Source of the DNA: a virus | Virus record (IMG/VR): IMGVR_UViG_3300020021_000007 | Coordinates: 1-63,324 of that record | DNA length: 63,324 nucleotides | Reading direction: 5' to 3' (one strand) | In this document: positions 13,250 through 21,784 of the stretch, in pieces | Numbering within the stretch: the stretch's first letter is position 1 | How the letters are laid out: each line of letters opens with the position of its first letter | The notes under the pieces: model-generated | Databases searched by the model: none | Told to the model about the DNA's origin: nothing | What the model saw: only the letters and a program-made list of their open reading frames with translations | Position numbers and translations under genes: made by a program

Positions 13250-14716
13250 ATGGGTACAGAAACACGAATTTGGTCCGCGCTTCAGCTCGCACTGTTCGGC
13301 GACGCTGCAATCGGCACCGGTAACCGCATCGTTATCGCGGTCGCTGGTTCGGGCAAAACCAGCTCGGGCGAACAGATGGTGAAGCGCGTGCGCGGTTCGC
13401 ACGTCTACCTCGCGTTCAACAAACCCATCGCCACCGAGTTGTCGGCGCGCGGGTTGAACGGTCGGACCTTCCACAGCATTTGCTACAGTGTGGTCACCAA
13501 GGCCCGTAACGTCAAGACGGTCGACGCGGACAAGCTGCGCCGGTTGTGCGATGCGAAGCTCACCGGTGACCACGGTCAACTGTACGGTTCGTTCATCCAG
13601 CGCCTTGTCGGTCTCGCGCGCAACGCGGGTATCGGTTGCCTGGTGGACAACGTCGATTCTGCTTGGTATGACCTGATCGACCATCACGACCTCCAGCTCG
13701 AGTCCGAGCTCGCGGACGTCACCAAAGCGGTCGAGCTCGCACAGCAGCTTCTTGTCTGGTCCAACGAATCAACGATGGTTGACTTCGATGACCTGCTTTA
13801 CTTTGCGGTCAAAGACGGCCTGGTGATGCCCAAGTTCGACAACGTGTTCGTTGACGAAGCGCAAGACACCAATGCGATCCAGCGCGCGATCATCAAGAAG
13901 ATGATGAAGCCCACCTCGCGCCTGTTTGCCATCGGTGACCCGGCGCAAGCAATCTACGGGTTCCGGGGCGCGGACAGCAACAGCATGAACATGATCAAAG
14001 AGGAGTTCAACTGCACCGAAATGCCCCTCACGGTCAGCTACCGGTGCGCCACCTCAATCGTCGCGTATGCGCAGCAATGGGTTGACCACATCCAAGCGGC
14101 ACCGGACGCTCCTGAAGGCGAAGTGGTGGACCTCAACTACGATTGGAACACCGGCAACTTCAAGCCGAACGACTTGGTTGTCTGCCGCACCACCGCCCCG
14201 ATCATTACCCTCGCCTACCGCATGCTGAAGGCGCGGGTACCGGTGCGGGTGATGGGTCGTGAGATTGGGCAGGGCCTCAAGTCGCTGATCAAGAAGATGA
14301 ACGCGCGCACCATGGAGCAGCTTGAAAGCAAGTTGGACGTGTGGTCAGCGCGAGAGTGCGAGAAGGCGCGCGTCAAGAACCAGGACAGCAAAGTTGAAGC
14401 GATTCAGGACAAGTGCGACGCGATCAAGTGCCTCATTGATGGTCTTGACGAAGGTGACCGCAGTATCTACGCGCTGAACAACGTGATCGACAAGCTGTTC
14501 TCTGACGCAGTGAATTGCACGGTGCTGGCAACCATACACAAGTCCAAAGGCCTAGAAGCTGACCGGGTGTTCTGGTTGAACAGCTCACAGTGTCCCAGCA
14601 AGTGGGCGAAACAAGCGTGGCAGGTCCAACAAGAGAATAATCTCTGCTACGTTGCTACCACGCGCGCCAAAACGTCCTTATTCCTGATCGAAGAAAAGAA
14701 GGAGAAATCACGATGA
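13250..14716 (+). CDS. UvrD/Rep-like superfamily 1 DNA helicase
   Basis: 488 residues. Walker A at residues 31-38 (VAGSGKTS), Walker B VFVDEAQDT, motif III GDPAQAIYGFRGA, motif V TIHKSKGLEADRVF and motif VI YVATTRAKT, giving a complete SF1A helicase core without the large accessory domains of host UvrD. A 3'-5' translocase for replication restart or recombination is expected. The chosen ATG is nine bases after CGGAG; transcription should come from element P3. Confidence 0.88.
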   Translation: MGTETRIWSALQLALFGDAAIGTGNRIVIAVAGSGKTSSGEQMVKRVRGSHVYLAFNKPIATELSARGLNGRTFHSICYSVVTKARNVKTVDADKLRRLCDAKLTGDHGQLYGSFIQRLVGLARNAGIGCLVDNVDSAWYDLIDHHDLQLESELADVTKAVELAQQLLVWSNESTMVDFDDLLYFAVKDGLVMPKFDNVFVDEAQDTNAIQRAIIKKMMKPTSRLFAIGDPAQAIYGFRGADSNSMNMIKEEFNCTEMPLTVSYRCATSIVAYAQQWVDHIQAAPDAPEGEVVDLNYDWNTGNFKPNDLVVCRTTAPIITLAYRMLKARVPVRVMGREIGQGLKSLIKKMNARTMEQLESKLDVWSARECEKARVKNQDSKVEAIQDKCDAIKCLIDGLDEGDRSIYALNNVIDKLFSDAVNCTVLATIHKSKGLEADRVFWLNSSQCPSKWAKQAWQVQQENNLCYVATTRAKTSLFLIEEKKEKSR

Positions 14717-14895
14717 AGACCTTTAAACGGTTGCTGGCAGGAAAGTCCCTGCTGGCGGTGGCCAAGCTGCGTAGGGAGCGCGCAGCAACCGCACGTAAGC
14801 TGCGCACCGCACAGCAGCGGCAACGGGAAGCCCTGGGGCAGCGTGCGCTTATAGCGCTCCGTAGCGCGTTCCCTGGTAGCCGGTACCGACGTTAA
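14713..14895 (+). CDS. Small Arg-rich basic protein
   Basis: 60 residues, ATGA-coupled to the helicase. Almost a single helix with about a third of residues Arg or Lys (LRRERAATARKLRTAQQRQR). Likely binds nucleic acid, or works with the helicase; no family recognised. Confidence 0.5.
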   Translation: MKTFKRLLAGKSLLAVAKLRRERAATARKLRTAQQRQREALGQRALIALRSAFPGSRYRR

Positions 14896-14897
14896 AG

Positions 14898-14949
14898 AAC
14901 TGTGAACTAGCGCACGAAAGGATTCGTGCATCTGACCGATACTTAAATC
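14898..14949 (+). promoter_or_regulatory. Promoter-like element P4
   Basis: AACTGTGAACTAG at 14898-14910, GATACT at 14938-14943, then TAAATC and the ATG at 14950. Box-to-hexamer distance 40. As in P1 and P2, exactly six bases ending in TC separate hexamer and start codon, predicting a leaderless mRNA. Confidence 0.65.
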
Positions 14950-15084
14950 ATGAACAAGCACACATACAACGCGCACCAAGCGCTGACCGCCACCGCCCGG
15001 ATGCGGTTGACCCCTGTACAGCAGGAAGCACTTTTGAAAGCAGCGCTTGAGCGTGCGGAGATCCTGCGCAAACTAGGCGCTTAA
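14950..15084 (+). CDS. Hypothetical 44-residue protein
   Basis: Short helical, basic product starting exactly at the predicted +1 of element P4, with no Shine-Dalgarno site. The precise promoter-to-ATG geometry shared with two other genes is the main evidence that it is real. It precedes the lysis cassette. Function unknown. Confidence 0.5.
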   Translation: MNKHTYNAHQALTATARMRLTPVQQEALLKAALERAEILRKLGA

Positions 15085-15147
15085 CACTGCCGTTGCAGCG
15101 CCCGCGTTATCACTGTTAGGGTGCAACCTCCCGCCCAAGGAGCTTGC

Positions 15148-15324
15148 ATGATGGCAAAAACGAAGAATGACCTCGACCTTCAGGCGCACCAACAAGGTGA
15201 CGCAGATGGGTTTGGTATGTTCCGTGGCGCGTTTGTCGCTTTCGGTGTTGAAGTAGCGGTTGCGTTGATCTACGGATTGATCCTCCTGCTTACCCACCCT
15301 GCCACTAGCGCGCTATATCGATGA
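15148..15324 (+). CDS. Small single-span membrane protein of the lysis cassette
   Basis: 58 residues behind AAGGAG. Polar N-terminus of about 25 residues, one membrane helix (about 33-52, VAVALIYGLILLL) and a short tail. Its stop overlaps the endolysin start. Position suggests a second holin, pinholin or antiholin working with the 15910 gene, but it could be another inner-membrane protein. Confidence 0.5.
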   Translation: MMAKTKNDLDLQAHQQGDADGFGMFRGAFVAFGVEVAVALIYGLILLLTHPATSALYR

Positions 15325-15848
15325 CACCCCTCGCATGGGGTTCTAAGGTCTCCCAGGCCTTTCGTGATCGGGTCCGCGCAATCGCTGCAAACCTTGGACT
15401 ACCGCAAGACGGTGCAAGCTGGTTGATGGCGTGCATGGCTTGGGAGTCCGGGCGCAGCTTCAGTCCGCACGTACAGAACGCAGCCGGCAGCGGCGCGGTA
15501 GGGTTGATCCAGTTTATGCCTGCAACTGCTGGCTCGCTGGGAACCAGCACTGAAGAGCTTGCGGCAATGACGCCTGAAGAACAGCTTGAGTATGTGGACA
15601 AATACTTCGAACCCTTCCGCGGACGCTTGCACCTGCTAAGCGACGTATACATGGTGATCCTCTGGCCAAAGGCTGTAGGGCAACCGGACTCAACCGTACT
15701 GTGGAACAAAGACACGCGTCCAACAACCTACCAACAGAACGCGGGTTTGGACGGTGACCACGATGGTTCGATCACGAAAGCAGAAGCAGCATCGCGCGTG
15801 CATGACTGCTATGTAGAGGGCTTGCGGCCTTCACTTGCTCTTGCGTGA
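15321..15848 (+). CDS. Endolysin, lysozyme/transglycosylase-like, with EF-hand loop
   Basis: 175 residues, cytoplasmic (no signal peptide), so it needs the holin for release. The lysozyme-like core is seen in MAWESG (likely catalytic Glu42) and GSGAVGLIQFMPATA (residues 57-70), as in SLT-type muramidases. Near the C-terminus residues 144-155 (DGDHDGSITKAE) form a full EF-hand calcium loop with Asp at 1, 3 and 5, Gly at 6, Ile at 8 and Glu at 12. Calcium may therefore stabilise or switch the enzyme. ATGA-coupled to the preceding membrane gene. Confidence 0.82.
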   Translation: MTPLAWGSKVSQAFRDRVRAIAANLGLPQDGASWLMACMAWESGRSFSPHVQNAAGSGAVGLIQFMPATAGSLGTSTEELAAMTPEEQLEYVDKYFEPFRGRLHLLSDVYMVILWPKAVGQPDSTVLWNKDTRPTTYQQNAGLDGDHDGSITKAEAASRVHDCYVEGLRPSLALA

Positions 15849-15909
15849 GGATCACTGCTACCGTCACCAGCAACGGAGCATGGTCTCTGTCCAACGAAGG
15901 AGAGTGACC

Positions 15910-16245
15910 ATGCTTCAAGACAACTGGTGGATCCGAGCCGCAGCTTACACCGCGTTTAGCGCTGTCGGTGGAATGCTCGGGTTCACGATGCGCGCCATTG
16001 ACGGTAAGCAGAAAGAGAAGTTCAGCTTTCTGCGCTGCATCGTAGAAGGTGCTGCGGCCGCGTTCGTCGGTTTGCTTGTGCTTATGATCTGCGAAGCAAT
16101 GAACCTGAGCCCGCAATGGACCGGTGTCATTGTCGGTGTGTGCGGGTGGTTGGGCGCCAGCGCGACGATTCGAATGCTTGAGACTGTGGTCAGGAATAAA
16201 CTCGGTGCAAACCGTGAGGTCAACGACGATGCTCAGCAGCCTTAA
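15910..16245 (+). CDS. Holin
   Basis: 111 residues from the ATG behind AAGGAGAG. Membrane helices at about 9-27, 45-63 and 68-86, with a charged C-terminus. The LVLMICEAMNLSPQWTGVIVGVCGWLGA segment, quoted in part only (VIVGVCGWLGA), resembles the lambda-S/LysS-type phage holin families. It would open the inner membrane for the endolysin. It sits directly between endolysin and spanin genes, and its end overlaps Rz by 17 bases. Confidence 0.75.
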   Translation: MLQDNWWIRAAAYTAFSAVGGMLGFTMRAIDGKQKEKFSFLRCIVEGAAAAFVGLLVLMICEAMNLSPQWTGVIVGVCGWLGASATIRMLETVVRNKLGANREVNDDAQQP

Positions 16246-16729
16246 AGGTTATATGATTGCCGCAGGTGCAGTCCTGGTTCTCGCTCTTCTGGTCGGTGCC
16301 TACTTCAAAGGTCGCAACGACGTCATCAAGCTTGACGGTCCGAAGTTCGCTGCCATTGCGCAGCAAGCGAAGGACGAACAAGCTGCCACCGACAAGACCA
16401 ACATCGCAAACAATTTCGTCACAAAGGAAGCATATGCGGAACTCCAATCTAAGCTTGCTGGCTACAGCAACAATGTTGATGATCTCACTAAGCGGCTGTC
16501 AGACCTCGCAGCCCAGAACAAACCCATCATCGTGTCCGGCCCAGTGGTCGCTACCTGCAAATCTACCGACGCGGGACCAACTGGAGCAACAGCGCCAAGC
16601 AATCCAGGACCAGTTGAATCAGCTTCCACCCTCCCAACCGAAGTCCTCCGCGACGATCTCACACTAGCGCTGCAGAATATTGACGCGCTCATTGTGATTG
16701 CTGAAGCGGCAGACAAAGTGCAGCGGTGA
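16229..16729 (+). CDS. Rz: Inner-membrane spanin subunit (Rz-like)
   Basis: 166 residues. N-terminal signal-anchor helix (residues 8-26), then a periplasmic region that begins as a long helix/coiled coil. The outer-membrane partner is nested inside it in another frame (16434-16667), the classic Rz/Rz1 arrangement. The pair spans the periplasm and disrupts the outer membrane after peptidoglycan is cut, which proves a Gram-negative host. Starts behind GAGG within the holin gene. Confidence 0.8.
   Translation: MLSSLKGYMIAAGAVLVLALLVGAYFKGRNDVIKLDGPKFAAIAQQAKDEQAATDKTNIANNFVTKEAYAELQSKLAGYSNNVDDLTKRLSDLAAQNKPIIVSGPVVATCKSTDAGPTGATAPSNPGPVESASTLPTEVLRDDLTLALQNIDALIVIAEAADKVQR
16434..16667 (+). 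CDS. Rz1: Outer-membrane spanin lipoprotein (Rz1-like), nested in Rz
   Basis: 77 residues entirely inside Rz in a different frame. Signal peptide with lipobox LSGC (Cys near residue 22), then a Pro- and Gln-rich mature part (PSSCPAQWSLPANLPT, QLNQLPPSQP), as expected for Rz1-type o-spanins. AAGGAAG sits seven bases upstream of the ATG. The lipidated protein pairs with Rz across the periplasm. Confidence 0.85.
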   Translation: MRNSNLSLLATATMLMISLSGCQTSQPRTNPSSCPAQWSLPANLPTRDQLEQQRQAIQDQLNQLPPSQPKSSATISH

Positions 16730-16971
16730 CCCAGCGCAATCTATCCGCATCGACTACACCGGGCAGCATGCCCGGTTATGTCAGTGTGAATTTCACACCG
16801 CAAACGGATGATCCGAAGTGCAGCGCTTTCGTGACCATTGATGTCCGCGGGCACGCGCGCGAGCGCTACTTCGACGGACCAATGGACTACGGTCCTACTG
16901 CGCGTGTTGTGCTCACCGTCGAAGAGTTTTCGAGCCTTCTTGCGCGATATGGCTGCACGCGCACTCGCTGA
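16726..16971 (+). CDS. Hypothetical 81-residue protein
   Basis: GTG start overlapping the Rz stop (GTGA). Globular, with a beta-rich centre (KCSAFVTIDVRGHARERYF) and a helical end. Located between the lysis and packaging modules. No family recognised. Confidence 0.5.
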   Translation: MTQRNLSASTTPGSMPGYVSVNFTPQTDDPKCSAFVTIDVRGHARERYFDGPMDYGPTARVVLTVEEFSSLLARYGCTRTR

Positions 16972-16975
16972 AGGC

Positions 16976-17005
16976 TTGCTTTAGATTCAACCTCCTCTGT
17001 ATGCT
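16976..17005 (+). promoter_or_regulatory. Possible promoter of the packaging/head operon
   Basis: TTGCTT (16976-16981) and TATGCT (17000-17005) with an 18-base spacer in the 77-base gap before the terminase genes. The only clear gap upstream of the structural operon, so a promoter is expected here; the sequence match itself is modest. Confidence 0.35.
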
Positions 17006-17048
17006 GACGGCAATCATAGCAATGTCGCTGTGAGCACCGGAGCTTGAC

Positions 17049-17513
17049 ATGCCGAGCGAGCCAACGGGAATGCGATTCTGGGACGAGCGTGTGCTCCAAC
17101 CAGCGCTAAGCCCAACAGAACGTGAACTTCGCGATCGGTTCGTACAGCAATACCTGATTGACTACGACCCGTATGGCGCCTGCTTGCGTGTTGGTTTCGT
17201 CAAGAGCGTTGCGCAGCAATACTCCGCTGAGCTCATGGACGACCCGTATGTGCGTCGTCAAATTGCCGCGCTCGAGCGCACGAAGGCAGAAAACCCGGAA
17301 GCTGAACAAACCGAACGGAAGCGGATGGTCGAAGCGTTGCTCATCAAAGAAGCTACCAACACCAGCGGCGAAGCGAAGCACTCCGCCCGCGTGACCGCAC
17401 TGGGCTTGCTTGCTAAGATGTACAAGCTTGTCGACCAGGACACCGACGGTGCGGGTCGCGACGAAAAATTGATTAACGCGTTCCGCGAGATCGCAACGAA
17501 AGTTCCGGTGTGA
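17049..17513 (+). CDS. terS: Terminase small subunit
   Basis: 154 residues. N-terminal LSPTERELRDRFVQQYLIDYDPYGACLRVGF is the helix-turn-helix region of Terminase_2-type small subunits (quoted parts: ERELRDRFVQQYL, AACLR-like repeat), followed by a coiled region and a polar C-terminus. It recognises phage DNA for packaging and delivers it to the large subunit, whose gene overlaps its stop (GTGA). Confidence 0.8.
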   Translation: MPSEPTGMRFWDERVLQPALSPTERELRDRFVQQYLIDYDPYGACLRVGFVKSVAQQYSAELMDDPYVRRQIAALERTKAENPEAEQTERKRMVEALLIKEATNTSGEAKHSARVTALGLLAKMYKLVDQDTDGAGRDEKLINAFREIATKVPV

Positions 17514-18832
17514 GTGAACTAGCGCTTAAACGCGACTGGGCTCGCTGGTACCCGCTGCGGGACCATCCGGTGCAACTGAAGCTCGTCAACGCTGTTGACG
17601 ACCATGTGCGCTTCCCCATTGTGCCCGCTGGCCGCCGCTCCGGTAAGACTGAGCGCGCGAAGCGATTCCTATCACGTCAGAGCATGTGGTACCCGGGCAA
17701 GAAGTATTTCGCTGCGGCGCCAACTTTCAACCAAGCGAAGAAAATTTGGTGGGATGATCTGAAGAAGTTGACGTTCAGTTCCATGCACGTCAAGCGACCC
17801 AGCGAGAGCGACCTGAAAATCTTCATGCCCAACGGCACCGAGCTACATGTGTTGGGTCTAGATCAGCCCCAGCGCTTCGAGGGTATTGATTGGGACGGTG
17901 GAGTGATCGATGAAATTGCGGACGTCAAGTCCGAAGCGCTTGAAGCGAATATCATGCCCGCGCTCAACACAGTGAACCCGACGCGCCCAGATTATCGCGC
18001 TTGGTGCTGGTTCATTGGCGTACCGGACGGTCTCAACCATTTCTATGACATGGCTGAAATCGCGCGTATGGAGACCAACCCTGATTATAGATTGTTCCAT
18101 TGGACAAGTGCTGAGATCTTACCGCCCGACGTCATTGAGTCCGCCATGCGGACCATGTCACCAAAACAGTTCAAGCAAGAATACTGCGCAAGCTTTGAGA
18201 CCGCAAGCGGGCGCATTTACGAAGACTACAGCAAAGCGAACCAGTGCAGCGAGCGCATAGCTTCGCACGAGGTACTGCATTGGATGCACGATCAGAACTT
18301 CACACCGTTGAGTAGTGCGATAGGTGTGGTCAGGAGTGGTATACCGTGTTTGCTTGATGAAATCGTGCTCGAGAGTGCGGTCAGCAGACAGAGCGCGGAA
18401 GAGTTTGTCGAGAAATACAAAGCGCACGATAACAAGATGGTGTACATATACGGCGACCCTTCTGGGCGCGCTGGAGAAAAGCATGGCCACAAATCTGATT
18501 ACAATGATATTGAGGACGTGCTTCGTCTTAATCATTGGAAGTTTGAGCGTCGTGTACGTCCTGCGCATCCTGCTATCAAAGATCGTCAGAATGCTGTTCG
18601 GGCGCTAATCAAAAACGCAAAGGGTGAAATCCGGTTGTACGTGAACCCCTCGAGCGCTCCCTGGTGCCACAAGGGTCTTGCGACTGTGCAGCTACAGAAG
18701 GGGTCTAGTTTTCAAGAAGATCAGAAGAACCAGTACCAACACATCACAACCGCTATCGGGTACTTTGTGGATTGGCATTGGCCGGCGGGACGCATCATAA
18801 CGAAGTCTGGTGCAGTAAGCGGACACTACTAG
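17510..18832 (+). CDS. terL: Terminase large subunit
   Basis: 440 residues from GTG. Packaging ATPase with Walker A GRRSGKT at residues 41-47, Walker B as GVIDEIAD, and a C-terminal RNase H-like nuclease domain beginning at the DPSGRAGEKHG segment. Moves DNA into the procapsid and cuts it. Standard length for the family. The packaging mode (headful or cos) cannot be read from the sequence alone. Confidence 0.92.
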   Translation: MSELALKRDWARWYPLRDHPVQLKLVNAVDDHVRFPIVPAGRRSGKTERAKRFLSRQSMWYPGKKYFAAAPTFNQAKKIWWDDLKKLTFSSMHVKRPSESDLKIFMPNGTELHVLGLDQPQRFEGIDWDGGVIDEIADVKSEALEANIMPALNTVNPTRPDYRAWCWFIGVPDGLNHFYDMAEIARMETNPDYRLFHWTSAEILPPDVIESAMRTMSPKQFKQEYCASFETASGRIYEDYSKANQCSERIASHEVLHWMHDQNFTPLSSAIGVVRSGIPCLLDEIVLESAVSRQSAEEFVEKYKAHDNKMVYIYGDPSGRAGEKHGHKSDYNDIEDVLRLNHWKFERRVRPAHPAIKDRQNAVRALIKNAKGEIRLYVNPSSAPWCHKGLATVQLQKGSSFQEDQKNQYQHITTAIGYFVDWHWPAGRIITKSGAVSGHY

Positions 18833-18899
18833 CAATTAGCTTGCGTTGATGTTTGCATCGACGGTACTCTTGCACGGCATCACCCCTGCCGGAGTCATC

Positions 18900-20537
18900 A
18901 TGGCGATCAATAGCGAACACCCTCTCTTCGGCGAGTTCAAAGGCGACTGGATCACCATGCGTGACCTGTACCGGGGTGAACGCATCATCAAAGAACGCGG
19001 TGAGCACTACCTGCCCGCGACAAGTGGCATGCGCTTGGATGGTATGGGGTTCGACACTGGCAAGAAACCGAAGGCTGGGCAAGCTGCTTACAACGCGTAC
19101 AAGATGCGCGCGTACTTCGCAGACTACGTCAAAGAAGGTGTTGAAGCTCTCATTGGTATGATGCACCAAAAACCTGCGACGTTTGACCTGCCCGATCAAA
19201 TGCAACCGCTGATCGACAAATGCACGTTGCAAGGGGAAGGGTTGCAAGACCTGCTCCGCCGTATCAACACCGAGCAGCTTATTGAAGGTCGTATCGGTTT
19301 GCTCGCTGACTTGCCCGTCGCACCTCCGACCGCCTCTCCTGGCGCAACCGCTGCTCCGGTGCTGCCGTATATCGCTTGGTACATTGCTGAATCGGTCATC
19401 AACTGGGACGAAGCAGACGAGGCGGAAGGGTACCGTGCGCTGAACCTGGTGGTACTGAACGAAAGCGGGTTCCTTCGCGACAGCGATTTCACCTGGAAAG
19501 AATTGCTCAAGTACCGTGTGCTGATGCTCAACAAAGGCACCGACATTGCTCAAGAAGGCGCGAACACCACAATCGCGGATGCGCCGACGGGCAATTACAT
19601 GATGGGCACGTTCACCAACACGCAAGGCGCAAACAACATTGCCTTCGACCCGTCAGCTATGAAGCAACCCATGTTGCGCGGTGTGAACCCCGACGAAATC
19701 CCATTCGTGTTCATCAATACGAAGGACATTGTTGCAGCTCCAGACGAACCGCCTTTGCTTGGGTTGGGTCGGCTGGCACTTGCGATCTATCGCGGCGATG
19801 CAGACTACCGCCAAGCGTTGTTCATGTCTGGTCAAGACACCTTGGTCGTCATTGGTGGAACACAGAGTTCAAATGGCGACGGTACTTCCACAACCGACGA
19901 ACCGCTGCGCACTGGCGCCGGTGCTCGTATCAATGTGGAAATGGGTGGCGATGCCAAGTACATTGGTGTGACCGCAAACGGTTTGGCAGAGATGCGGCAA
20001 AGCATTGAAAGCGACCGCATGGAAGCCGCTTCCAAAGCTGGTCGTTTGACACAAGCAAAGTCGGGCAAACCTGATGAGTCCGGTGAAGCTCTCAAGACAC
20101 GGCAAAGTGCGCAAACCGCCTCGCTGATGCAGATTGCAATTGCAGGTGCGAAGGGTTTGGAAAACCTGCTCAAGAAAATGGGCACCTGGATGGGACTCGC
20201 TGACGCGGTCGTTGAAAAGATCAAGGTTACCCCGAACACCGAGTTCGCAGACTTCGCACTCGTCGCGCAGGACATTGTGCAACTGATGACAGCGAAGAGC
20301 ATGGGCGCACCGCTCAGCAAAGAATCGATTCATGGAATCCTGGTGGAGCGTGGTATCACCGAAATGGCGTTCGAAGACGAAATGGACAAGATCGCTGAAG
20401 AGGTTGCGGATATGCCTACCACACCCGCACCGCTGCTCCCGGGACAGAAACCGGCACCGGGTGATGATCCAAACGCACCTGACCCGAATGCGTCGGCACC
20501 AAAACCCGGTGACGCTCCTCCTGCCAAGCCTAAGTAA
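18900..20537 (+). CDS. Portal protein (DUF4055-like)
   Basis: 545 residues. The ATG at 18900 is chosen over upstream alternatives because CCGGAG precedes it and the conserved part begins there (SEHPLFGEFKGDW, MRDLYRGERIIKERG). Length, position after terL and the helical core agree with the DUF4055 portal family. Forms the dodecameric ring at the packaging vertex. The last 45 residues are a Pro/Ala/Asp-rich tail. Confidence 0.82.
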   Translation: MAINSEHPLFGEFKGDWITMRDLYRGERIIKERGEHYLPATSGMRLDGMGFDTGKKPKAGQAAYNAYKMRAYFADYVKEGVEALIGMMHQKPATFDLPDQMQPLIDKCTLQGEGLQDLLRRINTEQLIEGRIGLLADLPVAPPTASPGATAAPVLPYIAWYIAESVINWDEADEAEGYRALNLVVLNESGFLRDSDFTWKELLKYRVLMLNKGTDIAQEGANTTIADAPTGNYMMGTFTNTQGANNIAFDPSAMKQPMLRGVNPDEIPFVFINTKDIVAAPDEPPLLGLGRLALAIYRGDADYRQALFMSGQDTLVVIGGTQSSNGDGTSTTDEPLRTGAGARINVEMGGDAKYIGVTANGLAEMRQSIESDRMEAASKAGRLTQAKSGKPDESGEALKTRQSAQTASLMQIAIAGAKGLENLLKKMGTWMGLADAVVEKIKVTPNTEFADFALVAQDIVQLMTAKSMGAPLSKESIHGILVERGITEMAFEDEMDKIAEEVADMPTTPAPLLPGQKPAPGDDPNAPDPNASAPKPGDAPPAKPK

Positions 20538-21739
20538 TGGCCAAGACGGTCAATGAAGAGTTGCAAGATGCAATGCTGCGTCATCAGACGTATGTATTGC
20601 GCTACTCAGGTTCTGTGCGTAATAAGATCAACGCACTCCTCGACGCTACCGAACAGGACATCGCTGACAAGATCCGCGCACGCTTAGCGAACGCACCTGG
20701 TGGCCTTACCGGCCCCTACGAAGTGCGACGCATGCAAGCACTCCAAGATCAGATCAGTACCATCCGCGCAAGCGCCTGGGAAAAGTCTAGCAACGAGCTC
20801 AAGACTGAAATGACAAACTTGGCGCTTGCTGAGTCCGTAACGCTAGGCAATACGATCACGCTGTTGCTACCTGTCGCGATCAATGTGGTTCAACCCTCCG
20901 CGCGCTTGCTGCGGTCTATTGCGCTGTCGCGCCCGTTCCACGGTCGCATACTCATGGACTGGGCAAGGGACATGGAAGCTGACGATCTGCGACGCATACA
21001 CAATGCGATCCAGGTTGGCATGACCGAAGGGCAAACCACCGAAGCAATTGTGCGCCGGGTCATTGGTACGCAAGCGCTTGGATACTCCGATGGCGTTACG
21101 CAAATGACGCGCACGAACGTGAGCTCCATCGTGCGCACCGCAGTTAACCACATTGCGAACCATTCACGTGAAGCTTGGTTTCAAGAGAACGCAGACGTCA
21201 TTACTGAAGAACGGTTCGTTGCAACGCTCGACTCGCGTACCACACCGATATGCCGCGCATACGACGGACAGCAGTTCGACGTTGGCACTGGGCCTGTGCC
21301 ACCGTTGCATTTCAATTGTAGAAGCTTGCGTATCGCCGTGATCGACGGTACTCTTGCAGGCGACCGACCAGCAAAGCCTTACACGGAGAATCAGCTTGCA
21401 ACCGAATATGCGGACGAGAACGACATTGACGATGTTGAGACTCGGGACGACCTACCGCATGGAACGAAAGCTGACTTTGACAAATGGTCGCGTGGAAGAA
21501 TCCGGGAACTTGTTGGTCCTGTTCCAGCCGACACGACTTACCAGGAATGGCTTACTGGGCAGACCAACCATTTCCAGGACGATCTGCTCGGTGTCACGAA
21601 GGCAAAGCTCTTTCGCGACGGTGGACTAAAGCTTACGAGCTTTGTCAATAGACAAGGTGATGAACTCACCTTGCACGAATTAGCAGGGAAAGAGGCCGCA
21701 GCGTTCCGCGCCGCTGGACTCAACCCAGACGATTTTTGA
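20537..21739 (+). CDS. Head morphogenesis protein (Mu F/SPP1 gp7-like)
   Basis: 400 residues starting on the last base of the portal stop (TAATG). The C-terminal signature ATLDSRTTPICRAYDGQ and PPLHFNCRS is diagnostic of the Mu gpF/SPP1 gp7 minor head family, preceded by a helical N-terminal region. Present in few copies in the capsid, often linked to the portal. Order portal-MuF-scaffold-capsid is standard. Confidence 0.88.
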   Translation: MAKTVNEELQDAMLRHQTYVLRYSGSVRNKINALLDATEQDIADKIRARLANAPGGLTGPYEVRRMQALQDQISTIRASAWEKSSNELKTEMTNLALAESVTLGNTITLLLPVAINVVQPSARLLRSIALSRPFHGRILMDWARDMEADDLRRIHNAIQVGMTEGQTTEAIVRRVIGTQALGYSDGVTQMTRTNVSSIVRTAVNHIANHSREAWFQENADVITEERFVATLDSRTTPICRAYDGQQFDVGTGPVPPLHFNCRSLRIAVIDGTLAGDRPAKPYTENQLATEYADENDIDDVETRDDLPHGTKADFDKWSRGRIRELVGPVPADTTYQEWLTGQTNHFQDDLLGVTKAKLFRDGGLKLTSFVNRQGDELTLHELAGKEAAAFRAAGLNPDDF

Positions 21740-21755
21740 TAGTGTGGTAATTCAC

Positions 21756-21769
21756 GTGGCATGTGCCAC
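21756..21769 (+). promoter_or_regulatory. Palindrome GTGGCA-TG-TGCCAC before the scaffold gene
   Basis: Perfect six-base arms with a two-base centre, followed by TTTT and the AGGAG site of the scaffold gene. A near-identical palindrome lies at 22673-22686 before the capsid gene. Could be an operator or an RNA hairpin in each leader. Confidence 0.5.
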
Positions 21770-21784
21770 TTTTAGGAGAAGAGC

